DNA of 38,739 nucleotides from Polaribacter sp. Lineage in GTDB: Bacteria > Bacteroidota > Bacteroidia > Flavobacteriales > Flavobacteriaceae. The DNA lies in contig JAQXAP010000155.1 in assembly GCA_029252865.1 (NCBI GenBank), positions 1 to 38,739 of the forward strand. Reading direction: 5' to 3'. Below the pieces are notes generated by a model. It did no database searches and was not told where the DNA came from. It saw nothing but the letters and a program-made list of their open reading frames with translations. Made by a program: the position numbers and the translations under genes. Positions 8,116 through 17,651 of this stretch are shown in pieces. Every line of letters starts with the position of its first letter. Positions within the stretch are counted from its first letter, which is position 1.

Positions 8116-8949
8116 ATGGTTAACTTCAATGGAGTTTTAATATCTTCAGAAAACATAAAATTATCATTAGAAAATAGAGCTTTTAAATATGGAGATTCTA
8201 TCTTTGAAACTGTAAAAGTGCTAAATAAAAAAGTAGTTTTTTGGGAAGATCATTATTTTAGATTAATGGCTTCTATGAGAATGCTCCGCATGAAAATTCC
8301 AATAGAGTTCACCTTAGAATTTTTAGAACAAGAAATTTTAAAAACAGTGGCAGCGCAACAGGAAGCAAATGCATACAGAATTAGATTAAATATTTTTAGA
8401 AAAGATGGAGGTTTATATACTCCAAAAACAAATAAAATAGATTTTACTATTGAAGTAAAAGAGAGTACTTATCAAATCAAAGATTTTTATTCTTTAGATG
8501 TTTACAAAGACTTTTATAATTATTCGGGTCTTTTATCAACTATAAAAACCAATAACAGAATGGTTAATACGTTGGCTAGTATTTTTGCTGATGAAAATGA
8601 TTTAGATAATTGCATTTTATTAAATGAAAAGAAAGGTGTTGTAGAGGTAACGAATGGAAATATATTTGTAGTGAAAGATAAGGTCGTAAAAACACCAGCT
8701 TTAACTGAAGGGTGTATCAAAGGTATTACGCGTCTAAAAGTACTAGAGATTCTTTTTAAAAATAAGGAATTAACTATTGAAGAAACTTCAATATCTCCTT
8801 TCGAAATACAAAAAGCGGACGAAGTGTTTATAACAAATGCTATTATTGGAGTGCAGCCTGTAACAAATTATAAGAAAAAAACATTTACTACTGAAATAGG
8901 AAAGAAGATTGCTAGTAATTTAAGGATATTACAAATAGCTGGTAATTAA
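8116..8949 (+). CDS. Aminotransferase class IV (aminodeoxychorismate lyase / branched-chain aminotransferase-like)
   Basis: FKYGDSIFETVKVLNKKVVFWEDHYFRL...IKTNNRMVNTLAS...NEKKGVVEVTNGNIFVV...LTEGCIKGITR motifs. Confidence 0.85.
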   Translation: MVNFNGVLISSENIKLSLENRAFKYGDSIFETVKVLNKKVVFWEDHYFRLMASMRMLRMKIPIEFTLEFLEQEILKTVAAQQEANAYRIRLNIFRKDGGLYTPKTNKIDFTIEVKESTYQIKDFYSLDVYKDFYNYSGLLSTIKTNNRMVNTLASIFADENDLDNCILLNEKKGVVEVTNGNIFVVKDKVVKTPALTEGCIKGITRLKVLEILFKNKELTIEETSISPFEIQKADEVFITNAIIGVQPVTNYKKKTFTTEIGKKIASNLRILQIAGN

Positions 8950-9494
8950 TTTAAGTTAAAGTTACTTGGTGCATTTGCCCAGAGCTTGTAATTGCCTCCT
9001 TTTTGTAATAACTTATTTTTCCATAGACTTCCATTATCCAAAGAAAAAATATTTTCGAAATCATTGTCTCCTACGAACCATGATTTTTGATTCATCTCTT
9101 CATCAAGTTGTTTCTTTCCCCAACCTGAATATCCTAAAAAGAATCGAATGTCTGAAGTTTTTATTTTTTCATTGTTTAATAATTCTTTTAAGGACTCAAA
9201 ATTTCCTCCCCAAAAAATTCCGTTATCAACCTCGATACTATCCGGCAGTAACTGTGGTACTTTATGTACAAAATATAAATTATCCTGTTCTACAGGACCA
9301 CCCTGATAAATTAGAAAATTACAGTTGATATCTGGTAATAAGTCTTTAAGAGTGTATTCTAAAGGTCTATTTAAAATAAAACCAACAGAATTTTGATTAG
9401 TATGTTCTGTTAGCAGAACGATGGTTCTATTAAACGAGCTGTCATTTAAAATAGCTGGTTCTGCAATTAGTAATTTTCCTTTAGTTGGTTTCAA
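8946..9494 (-). CDS. YqgE/AlgH family protein (TTG start)
   Basis: KPTKGKLLIAEPAI...FNRTIVLLTEHTNQNSVGFILNRPL...YQGGPVEQDNLYFVH...FFLGYSGWGKKQLDEEM. Confidence 0.9.
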   Translation of the reverse strand: MKPTKGKLLIAEPAILNDSSFNRTIVLLTEHTNQNSVGFILNRPLEYTLKDLLPDINCNFLIYQGGPVEQDNLYFVHKVPQLLPDSIEVDNGIFWGGNFESLKELLNNEKIKTSDIRFFLGYSGWGKKQLDEEMNQKSWFVGDNDFENIFSLDNGSLWKNKLLQKGGNYKLWANAPSNFNLN

Positions 9495-9544
9495 ATTATT
9501 TTTATTAAAATTAATTTTACTTTAAATATAATAAAAATAATGAT

Positions 9545-9575
9545 AAAAAAAAACTCTCTTTAAAAGAGAGTTTTT
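9545..9575. terminator. Bidirectional intrinsic terminator downstream of HU gene
   Basis: AAAAACTCTCTT-TAAA-AGAGAGTTTTT hairpin with A/T flanks. Confidence 0.8.
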
Positions 9576-9598
9576 AATATTGTTCTAAACTAATAGTC

Positions 9599-9871
9599 TT
9601 AGTTTACGGCTTCGCTTAAACCAGCTCCAGCTTTAAATTTTGCTACGTTTTTAGCAGCAATTTGAATAGTTTTACCAGTTTGAGGATTTCTACCAGTTCT
9701 AGCAGCTCTGTGAGAAACAGAAAAAGTACCAAAACCAACTAAAGCAACTTTACTACCACCTTTTAAAGCAGAGGTTACGTTACCTGTAAAAGATTCTAAT
9801 GCTGCCTTAGCTGCTACTTTAGAGATTCCTGCGTCAGCAGCCATTGCATCGATTAAATCAGACTTGTTCAT
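9599..9871 (-). CDS. HU family DNA-binding protein
   Basis: [32 protein letters not shown]...[38 protein letters not shown]. Confidence 0.97.
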   Translation of the reverse strand: MNKSDLIDAMAADAGISKVAAKAALESFTGNVTSALKGGSKVALVGFGTFSVSHRAARTGRNPQTGKTIQIAAKNVAKFKAGAGLSEAVN

Positions 9872-9924
9872 AATAAATTGATTTTTAAGATTAATTAAAT
9901 TATTTTTTTTGCTTAATAGCTTAA

Positions 9925-9955
9925 CAAATATAGACGGATTAGGGCCTTACGCAAA
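9925..9955 (-). promoter_or_regulatory. HU gene promoter: TTTG-N19-TATATTTG
   Basis: Reverse complement of CAAATATA(9925-9932)-19 nt-CAAA(9952-9955) matches the Bacteroidota -33/-7 consensus with exact 19-nt spacing. Confidence 0.7.
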
Positions 9956-10059
9956 TTTGAGGGTGAAAAAAGTGCCTTTTTGTTAATAAAACGATACGAA
10001 TTGTTAATAAAGGCAGTTGCGAAATAAAAAAAACTGTAAAAACCTTACTATTAAAGGCT

Positions 10060-11004
10060 TCACAAGAATATAGCTTCAGACGAAAAATTAAAGCCATTTA
10101 GTAAGCTTTTTGCTTCCATTTTTTTCTTCCCAGACAATTTAATTTCATCAATTATTATGAATCCTTTATTAACAGCTACTTTTAACTCTTTTTTTGTACT
10201 AATAATTTTACCAATAGCTAAATTATGTGTTTTATTTTCCTTCCTAATGGCATAAATTTTAGCAGCGATTTCTTCATTTTCATTTTTTATAATAGTCCAA
10301 GCTGCTGGAAAGGGATTTAATCCTCTAATTTTATTATATATTTTGTCTATTGAATCGTTCCAATCAATTCTACAGTTTTCTGGATTCAATTTGGAAGCAG
10401 ATTTATTCTCTAAATCTGGTTGTTTAGTTGTACTTACTTTTTTAGTTGAAATTAAATCTACTGTTTGTGAAACGAGGGTAGCTCCTAAATTCATCAATTT
10501 GTCATGAAGTGTACCAACTGTTTCAGTAATTGAAATATCTATTTCTTCTTGTAAGATAATTTCACCTGTATCAATTTTATCATCAATAAAAAATGTAGTA
10601 ACACCTGTTTTTGTTTCTCCATTTATAATTGCCCAATGAATAGGGGCTGCACCTCTGTATTCTGGTAATAACGAAGCATGTAAATTAAAAGTACCGTATT
10701 TCGGCATTTGCCAAACCATTTTTGGTAACATTCTAAATGCTACTACAATTTGTAGATCTGCTTTTAAATCTTTTAACTCCTTGTTAAAGTCTTTGTTTTT
10801 TAAATTTGTAGGTTGTAAAATTGGCAATTTTACTGAAGTTGCATATTTTTTTACGGCAGATTCATTTAGTTTTCGTCCTCTTCCTGCAGGTTTATCTGAT
10901 GCTGTTATAACACCAACCACATTATAATCATTTTCTACTAAGTGTTTTAAAATAGTAACAGCAAAGTCTGGAGTTCCCATAAAAACAATACGTAAGTCTT
11001 TCAT
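10060..11004 (-). CDS. fmt: Methionyl-tRNA formyltransferase
   Basis: LRIVFMGTPDFAVTILKHL, SDKPAGRGRKL, FNLHASLLPEYRGAAPIHWAIINGETKTGVTTFFID. Confidence 0.96.
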   Translation of the reverse strand: MKDLRIVFMGTPDFAVTILKHLVENDYNVVGVITASDKPAGRGRKLNESAVKKYATSVKLPILQPTNLKNKDFNKELKDLKADLQIVVAFRMLPKMVWQMPKYGTFNLHASLLPEYRGAAPIHWAIINGETKTGVTTFFIDDKIDTGEIILQEEIDISITETVGTLHDKLMNLGATLVSQTVDLISTKKVSTTKQPDLENKSASKLNPENCRIDWNDSIDKIYNKIRGLNPFPAAWTIIKNENEEIAAKIYAIRKENKTHNLAIGKIISTKKELKVAVNKGFIIIDEIKLSGKKKMEAKSLLNGFNFSSEAIFL

Positions 11005-11006
11005 AA

Positions 11007-12899
11007 TTATAAATTTAGTTGATATTTATTCTGATGATTAATTTTAATTTTATCATCTGTTAATAATTGACGCAAATGTATTAAAATGTCTTTTTCATTC
11101 GCTAGTAAAAATTGACTGATTTCTGAAGATGATAAGCTTTTATTTATCTTCAAAAGTTCAATGATTTTTAAGGATAAATTTAAAGTTGACATTCTATTTT
11201 CTGAAATACAAACATCACAAATGCCACATTTTTTTTTCTGTTCTTCATCAAAATAATTTAAAACTTGAATACTTCTGCAAATAGTCTTATTACTTATAAA
11301 TTCAATTAAGTCATCAGATTTGTTTTTTTTCTGACTTATAAACTGCTTTATTTCTTTAGAAACCCTATTTATAGTGTAATCATCTTCTCTCGGAAGTAAA
11401 AATATCAATTCAGCTTCATTTTTTACAGCTCTGTATTCAATAATATTATCTTCTTGTAAGCGCTGAAAATTTGATAAAACACGATTGGTTGTAATTCCTG
11501 CTTTTTTAGCAATAAAAAATTCATCAATATGAACTTCTTGCTCGAATAAACCAGCATAAGTTCTCAAAATTGAATTTGTAAATTTTTTTATAAAGGCATT
11601 TTTATCAAGATAATTTAAAACCATTCTGCTGTTCACAATAAAGTGTAAGGTAGATTTCTTATTATAATGACTGCCAATTTCTATAATTCCGTTATTTGAT
11701 AAAATTTTAAGAGCGGTATCTACTTTTAAAACGGAAAAATTATATTTTTTGCAGAATTCTAAAAGATTAAAACTAAAAGGGTCTTCGATTAGTTCTCCTA
11801 AAGAAATTTTAAAATGTTGATATAACTTTTTATGAATTTCTTTAATTTCTTTTATACTTAGCAGTGTTTTTTCTATTCGTTCTTTAAATAATAAAATGTC
11901 ATTTTTATTAAATAGCAAAACGGCAAATGACTTTATATTATTTCTACCAGCTCTGCCTGTTTCTTGCACGTAATTTTCTATACTAGATGGAATGTCTAAA
12001 TGCACTACTAAGCCAACATTTGCTTTGTCAATTCCCATTCCGAATGCATTTGTAGCAACAATAATTGGAGTTTTTTCTGTCATCCAATCTTGAAAAGAAA
12101 CGTTTTTTTCTATGGATGAGAGTCCGCCGTGATAAAAAGAGCTTTTAAAGTTGTTTGCATTTAAAAAAGCAGCTACTTGTTCTGTTTTCTTTCTAGAATT
12201 GACATATACAATTGCTGGTGTTTTTGTTTTGGTAAAAATTTGAATTAAACGCTGTAATTTATCTTCAATTGTAAAAATTTGATATGCTAAATTTTCTCTA
12301 TAAAATGATTTTTTAAAAAGCTGATGTTTTTTTAAATCAAGGTTTTCAGAAATATCGTTAAGAACTTTTTTATTTGCAGTGGCTGTTAAGGCGATAAAAG
12401 AAACATTTGGTTTTAATTCTCTTAAAATTTTAATGTTTCGGTATGATGGTCTAAAATCGTGTCCCCATTCAGAGATACAATGCGCTTCATCAATTGCAAT
12501 TAAATTAATATTTAATTCTTTTATTTTCTGTTGAATAAAAAATGATTGCAACCTTTCTGGCGAAATATATAAGAATTTAATTCCTCCGAATTTGATATTA
12601 TCAAATAAAGTAATAATATCATCTTGAGTTGACCCTGATTTAATGCTAGCAGCTTTAATGCCTTTTTGCGCTAGGCTTTCTACTTGATCTTTCATTAAAG
12701 CTATTAGAGGAGAAATTACCAAACAAACTCCCTCTTTTGCTATTGCAGGGATTTGAAAACAGATGGATTTCCCTCCACCTGTTGGCAGCAGTGCAATTAC
12801 ATCTCGTTGTTCCAAAACAGAGGTAATTATTTCTTGTTGTAGCGCTCTAAATTCAGAAAAACCCCAGTATTTTTTTAATATTTCTTTTGGAGAAATCAT
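11007..12899 (-). CDS. recQ: ATP-dependent DNA helicase RecQ
   Basis: FRALQQEIITSVLEQRDVIALLPTGGGKSICFQIPA, DEAHCISEWGHDFRPSYR, TGRAGRNNIKS, Zn-binding CGICDVC. Confidence 0.95.
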   Translation of the reverse strand: MISPKEILKKYWGFSEFRALQQEIITSVLEQRDVIALLPTGGGKSICFQIPAIAKEGVCLVISPLIALMKDQVESLAQKGIKAASIKSGSTQDDIITLFDNIKFGGIKFLYISPERLQSFFIQQKIKELNINLIAIDEAHCISEWGHDFRPSYRNIKILRELKPNVSFIALTATANKKVLNDISENLDLKKHQLFKKSFYRENLAYQIFTIEDKLQRLIQIFTKTKTPAIVYVNSRKKTEQVAAFLNANNFKSSFYHGGLSSIEKNVSFQDWMTEKTPIIVATNAFGMGIDKANVGLVVHLDIPSSIENYVQETGRAGRNNIKSFAVLLFNKNDILLFKERIEKTLLSIKEIKEIHKKLYQHFKISLGELIEDPFSFNLLEFCKKYNFSVLKVDTALKILSNNGIIEIGSHYNKKSTLHFIVNSRMVLNYLDKNAFIKKFTNSILRTYAGLFEQEVHIDEFFIAKKAGITTNRVLSNFQRLQEDNIIEYRAVKNEAELIFLLPREDDYTINRVSKEIKQFISQKKNKSDDLIEFISNKTICRSIQVLNYFDEEQKKKCGICDVCISENRMSTLNLSLKIIELLKINKSLSSSEISQFLLANEKDILIHLRQLLTDDKIKINHQNKYQLNL

Positions 12900-12904
12900 A
12901 AATT

Positions 12905-13438
12905 TTAAGAAATCGAATTAAGAACAAAGTTTGTTCTTTCGTCTATAGAGCCAAAGGGAACGTTAATAATATTATATCCTAAGTCTAAATACGATTTCAT
13001 TAAAAAAACATCAATTGCTATCGTTCCCTCAAAGGTTTCATAACGCTCATTATCAGTTTCATGTATATCTTTCCAAGGAGCAAAATGAAAAACCTTATCG
13101 TAAATGTATTGTTTGCTTTTCTGTATATAAATTGATGGATATTCTGTTTTAAAATAATCCATATATGCATGAATATCAGGAATTCCTCTATCAAAAAAAA
13201 CAAGTTTAGAATCAGATTTTAAAGCATCTATAAATTGTTGTTCCCTGCCCTCTAATAACATTTGACTAAATAACAGAGGCTGCGCCAAAAACATTTGATC
13301 TATACCTTGTTGTTGCGCTTTTAAAGTTACTTCTCTAGAAATTTCTGGAAAGCAAAAATAATCTCGTTTTATTAACTCATTTAAAACCGAGGTTTTTCCC
13401 GTTCCTGGTCCTCCAATTAATAGAATTTTTTGCTGCAT
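12905..13438 (-). CDS. AAA-family P-loop ATPase/kinase-like (AAA_28-type)
   Basis: Walker A GGPGTGKTSV at N-terminus, VFFDRGIPDIHAYMDYF. Confidence 0.75.
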   Translation of the reverse strand: MQQKILLIGGPGTGKTSVLNELIKRDYFCFPEISREVTLKAQQQGIDQMFLAQPLLFSQMLLEGREQQFIDALKSDSKLVFFDRGIPDIHAYMDYFKTEYPSIYIQKSKQYIYDKVFHFAPWKDIHETDNERYETFEGTIAIDVFLMKSYLDLGYNIINVPFGSIDERTNFVLNSIS

Positions 13439-13534
13439 GTGACAAAAATAAATGATTCTCTTTATAAAACTAATTTTTAATGTAATTTTGTGTCTTGTTA
13501 ATTTAAATTAAAATAGAAGACAACAGCTATTTTT

Positions 13535-13816
13535 ATGAGCGATAAAAAAGAGTTTTATACAAAGTTGAAAGCCCAGTTAGATGATACAACTGAGTTTCCT
13601 GCCGATTATCTTTATAAATTTATTGTACCTACCGAAGCAAATCAGGCGGCTGAGGTGGAAACAATTTTTAATAATTCTGGAGCAGTAATCAATAAAAAAA
13701 AATCAAAAACTGGAAAATATGTTAGTGTTTCTGTCGTATTAAAGATAGAAAGTTCAGATAAAGTAATATCATATTACAAAAGAGCAGAAAAAATTAAAGG
13801 AATAATTTCGTTATAA
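13535..13816 (+). CDS. DUF493 family (YbeD-like) protein
   Basis: YTKLKAQLDDTTEFPADYLYKFIVPTEA...GKYVSVSVVLKIESSDKVISYYKRAEKIKGII fits DUF493. Confidence 0.75.
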   Translation: MSDKKEFYTKLKAQLDDTTEFPADYLYKFIVPTEANQAAEVETIFNNSGAVINKKKSKTGKYVSVSVVLKIESSDKVISYYKRAEKIKGIISL

Positions 13817-13826
13817 TTAAATATTT

Positions 13827-15461
13827 ATGAAAAAAATAGTTTTATTGTTTGTTTTAAGTGTATCAATATCTGGTTTTGGGCAGAAGAAAGATAAAAAATT
13901 AATTACAATAGATGGTGAAGAAACAACCATTGCAGAGTTTAAAAGAGTTTATGAAAAAAATTTAGATGCTATAGATAACGAAGATGCTAAAAGTGTTACA
14001 AAAAACTTAGAACTTTATATAAATTATAAGTTAAAAGTAAAAGAAGCATATAGTATTAAATTAGATACTTTTCCTTCTTACAAAAGAGAAATGGAAACTT
14101 ACAGAAACCAACTCTCTGCACCTTATTTGCAGGACACAACCTTTATCGATAAATTAGTACAAGACGCATACTACAGAACTAAGAATTCAGTAAAGGCAAA
14201 ACATATTTTAATTAGAATATCGAGAGACGCGACACCGAAAGACACTCTATTCGCATACAACAAGATATTAAAATTAAGGGCGCGAATTTTAAATGGTGAA
14301 AAATTTGAAGTAATTGCTGCGCAATTTTCTGAAGACAAATCTGCACAAGATGATGCTAAAACAGGTAGAAAAGGAAATGGTGGAAATTTAGGATATTTTT
14401 CAGCTTTTAATATGGTGTATCCTTTTGAGGTTGCCGCTTACAATACTAAAATTAATGAAATTTCAATGCCGTTTAAAACACAGTTTGGTTATCATATAAT
14501 ACAAGTTGATGATTTTAAAAAATCTGACGGAGAGATTGAAGCTGCACATATTTTAGTAAAGGATACTTCTGCTGTCAGTAAAACGAAAATAGAGAGTATT
14601 TATGGGAAGTTAATGGCAAAAGAAAAGTTTGAGGATTTAGCGAAACAATATTCTGATGATCCGGGTTCTAAAAACAAAGGAGGTAATTTAGGTAAGTTTG
14701 CAGCTGGTAGAATGGTAAAGCCATTTTCTGACGCAGCTTTTGCTCTAGAGAATGTGAATGATTTTTCTGAGCCGTTTAAAACTCGTTTTGGATGGCATAT
14801 TGTGAAGTTAATAAAGAAACATCCGATTAAACCTTTTGATGAGATGAAAAAGGATTTAAAAGACAAAGTTAAAAAAAGTTCTAGAATGCAATTGTCTGAA
14901 AAAGCAGTCGTAAATAAATTAAAAAAAGAATATTCTATTATAGAATTTAAAGAAGCTAAAAAGATTTTAGATAGAAAAAATTTAAGATCGATTCCGAAGG
15001 ATTCTCTGCAAAAAACAATTATTAGTATTAATGACAAAAAAGTAACGCAAGAGGATTTTGTTAATTATATCAGAAATAGAAGGCATTTGGCAGTTTTTAA
15101 ACTTTTTGAGATGTTTAAAGAAGATCAGATAATCAAATATTACAAAGAAAATCTAATTCATACAGAACCAGAGTATGCGTATACCTTAAAAGAGTATGAA
15201 GATGGTTTGTTACTTTTCGAATTAATGCAAGAAAAAATTTGGACAAAGTCAACTAAAGATAGTCTTGGATTAAAACAATATTTTAAATCTAATTCTAAAA
15301 ATTACAAAACTGATGATTTAAAAGCAATAAAAGGTCAGGTGATTAATGATTATCAGAACTTTTTAGAGAAAAACTGGATTTCAGAATTAAGAAAAAACAG
15401 TGAAATTAAAGTTGAAAAGAAACAATTAAAGAAGCTAATTAAATTCTACGGACAAAATTAA
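13827..15461 (+). CDS. Peptidylprolyl isomerase with two parvulin (PpiC/rotamase) domains
   Basis: Signal peptide; two rotamase segments (AKHILIRI...GNGGNLGYFSAFNMVYPFE; AAHILVKD...KGGNLGKFAAGRMVKPFS). Confidence 0.88.
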   Translation: MKKIVLLFVLSVSISGFGQKKDKKLITIDGEETTIAEFKRVYEKNLDAIDNEDAKSVTKNLELYINYKLKVKEAYSIKLDTFPSYKREMETYRNQLSAPYLQDTTFIDKLVQDAYYRTKNSVKAKHILIRISRDATPKDTLFAYNKILKLRARILNGEKFEVIAAQFSEDKSAQDDAKTGRKGNGGNLGYFSAFNMVYPFEVAAYNTKINEISMPFKTQFGYHIIQVDDFKKSDGEIEAAHILVKDTSAVSKTKIESIYGKLMAKEKFEDLAKQYSDDPGSKNKGGNLGKFAAGRMVKPFSDAAFALENVNDFSEPFKTRFGWHIVKLIKKHPIKPFDEMKKDLKDKVKKSSRMQLSEKAVVNKLKKEYSIIEFKEAKKILDRKNLRSIPKDSLQKTIISINDKKVTQEDFVNYIRNRRHLAVFKLFEMFKEDQIIKYYKENLIHTEPEYAYTLKEYEDGLLLFELMQEKIWTKSTKDSLGLKQYFKSNSKNYKTDDLKAIKGQVINDYQNFLEKNWISELRKNSEIKVEKKQLKKLIKFYGQN

Positions 15462-16306
15462 TGAAGTACTTTCTTTTCATATTTTCTATTGTTATTTTTA
15501 CTTCTTGCGATCTTTTTAAAATTCAGGAAAAAGAGAAGAACACTTCAGAAATTTTAGCGATTGTTAACACAGAAAAACTTTTTAGAATAGATGTAACAAG
15601 TGTTTTGCCAAAAAATATTAATGAAGCAGATAGTCTTGTTTTAGCCAATAGTTATATCCAGAATTGGGCGATAAAAAGACTTCTATTGGCAAAAGCAAAA
15701 AATAACAGTTCTTTAGAAACGGTTAACCAAATAGAGGGTTTAGTTCAGGATTATAAAGAAAGTTTATTAATTAATAATTATAAAGATCAACTTGTCAAAC
15801 AAAAATTAGATACGGTTGTTTCCGACCAAGAAATAGAGGAATATTATCTTTTGAACAAAGAGAATTTTAAACTGAATGAAGAATTAGTAAAAATAAGATA
15901 CTTGCATATTGATAATAATTTGATTGATGAAGGTGAAATTTTGTCTCTTTTTAAATCGAATGATATAAATGATTTAGAAGAATTAGAAAAACAAGAGTTA
16001 AGTTTTAAATTTCATCAATTCAATGATTCAATTTGGACTCAATTAGACAAGGTTTTGTTAAAACTGCCTTTTTCAAAGGACAAACTGTTAAAAAAATCAA
16101 AATTCATTCAAAAACAAGATTCAATAGGTTTATATTTGGCAACCATAAAAGATGTTTTACCACGTAATTCTATAGCACCTATAAGCTACATAACATCGAC
16201 AATAAAACAAATGATTTTACACAAGCGTAAAATTGAATTATTAAGAGATATAGAAAAAATAATAGTTAAAGATGCAACACAGAACAACAATTTCAAAATA
16301 TATTAA
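15461..16306 (+). CDS. Putative lipoprotein, SurA/PpiC chaperone-like without recognisable PPIase core
   Basis: Lipobox-like N-terminus (MKYFLFIFSIVIFTSCD), helical SurA-N-like composition, position between two parvulin genes; TAATG overlap with upstream gene. Confidence 0.6.
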   Translation: MKYFLFIFSIVIFTSCDLFKIQEKEKNTSEILAIVNTEKLFRIDVTSVLPKNINEADSLVLANSYIQNWAIKRLLLAKAKNNSSLETVNQIEGLVQDYKESLLINNYKDQLVKQKLDTVVSDQEIEEYYLLNKENFKLNEELVKIRYLHIDNNLIDEGEILSLFKSNDINDLEELEKQELSFKFHQFNDSIWTQLDKVLLKLPFSKDKLLKKSKFIQKQDSIGLYLATIKDVLPRNSIAPISYITSTIKQMILHKRKIELLRDIEKIIVKDATQNNNFKIY

Positions 16307-17651
16307 ATTATTAGTTTTTACCCTTTTCTTCGGATTTACAGGATTACAGGTTTTTGCTCAGAAAGTTAAAATAGATGGAGTAGCAGTAGTAATAGGTAAA
16401 AATATTGTACTAGATTCTGACATTGCTAAGTTTAAGCAAGAAGTTGAGTTAAGAAGCGAAGGGAAAGTAAAAATTACTGACTGTGAAATGTTGGAAGAGT
16501 TGATGCAACAGAAACTAATGGCGCATCATGCAATTATAGATAGTGTTGTAGTTGCAGATTCAGAAATTACATCTAGAGTAGATCGAAGTATTCAATATTT
16601 TACGCAGCAATATGGTAGTATAGAAAAAGTAGTTAAGGCTTATGGTTTTAATGACTTGGAAGATTTGAAAAAAGAATTAACTACTGTTCAAACAGAAAAT
16701 GTTTTAATTGAAAAAGAGCAACAAAAAGTTACAGAAAAAGTAGATGTTACTCCAGAAGAAGTTCGTTTGTACTATGTCGGACTTAAAGAAAAAGGAGAAC
16801 TACCTCAATTTCCAGCAGAAATAGAACTTGCACAAATTGTTTTAAAAGCAATACCAACTGAGGAAGAAAAAGAAAGAATTATTGCTAAATTAACAGAGAT
16901 TAAAAACCAAATTGAAGAAGGTTCTAGTTTTAAAATGAAAGCAATCATTAATTCTGATGATCCAGGAGTGACAAATAATGGAGGGCAATATACCGTGACT
17001 AAAGAATCTGCTTTTATTAAAGAATTTAAAGAAATGGCTTTTACATTAGATGTTGGTCAGGTTTCAAAACCATTTAAATCTCAGTTTGGTTATCATATCA
17101 TGCAGTTACATGAAATTAAAGGAAATACAAGAGTTGCATCTCATATTTTAATGCAGCCAGAAGTTCCTGAAGAAAAATTAAAGGAAATTAAAGCTAAAGC
17201 TGAAAAAATTATATTAGATATAAGAGAAAATAAGTTGACATTTGATGAAGCTGTTATTAAATATTCTGATGATGATACTAAAAGCAATGGCGGACTTATT
17301 GTAAATCCATCTACGGGAGAATCAAAGTTCGATTTAACCAGAATGGATCCTACTTTTTATGCAAGAGTTAGTGATCTTAAAAAAGGTGAAATGACTGACC
17401 CTTTTTATGAAGAAGAAAGATCTGGCGATAAGATGTTTAAGTTTATTTTAATGAAAGGTAGAACAGATGCCCATATAGCTGATATTATTGAAGATTATGT
17501 TAAAATACAACAATTAGCGCTGCAAAAAAAGAAAGAAGAAACCATTACAAAGTGGTCTAAAGAAAAAATAAAAGATACTTATATTAAAATCGGAAAAGTT
17601 CATGCAAATTGTACTTTTGATAAAAACTGGAAAAAAGAAGTAGGTAGATAA
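16272..17651 (+). CDS. SurA-like peptidylprolyl isomerase
   Basis: Signal peptide (KYIKLLVFTLFFGFTGLQVFAQ), SurA-N region, two rotamase repeats (ELAQIVLKAIP...KPFKSQFGYHIMQLHE; ASHILMQ...). Confidence 0.88.
   Translation: MQHRTTISKYIKLLVFTLFFGFTGLQVFAQKVKIDGVAVVIGKNIVLDSDIAKFKQEVELRSEGKVKITDCEMLEELMQQKLMAHHAIIDSVVVADSEITSRVDRSIQYFTQQYGSIEKVVKAYGFNDLEDLKKELTTVQTENVLIEKEQQKVTEKVDVTPEEVRLYYVGLKEKGELPQFPAEIELAQIVLKAIPTEEEKERIIAKLTEIKNQIEEGSSFKMKAIINSDDPGVTNNGGQYTVTKESAFIKEFKEMAFTLDVGQVSKPFKSQFGYHIMQLHEIKGNTRVASHILMQPEVPEEKLKEIKAKAEKIILDIRENKLTFDEAVIKYSDDDTKSNGGLIVNPSTGESKFDLTRMDPTFYARVSDLKKGEMTDPFYEEERSGDKMFKFILMKGRTDAHIADIIEDYVKIQQLALQKKKEETITKWSKEKIKDTYIKIGKVHANCTFDKNWKKEVGR

Noticed and set aside
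8966-9328. 120-aa plus-strand ORF antisense to yqgE
   Set aside because: Shadow ORF; the YqgE frame is well supported and this translation resembles no family.
14600-15037. 145-aa minus-strand ORF inside the PpiC gene
   Set aside because: Antisense to a clear parvulin coding frame; Phe/Leu/Ser-rich shadow translation.
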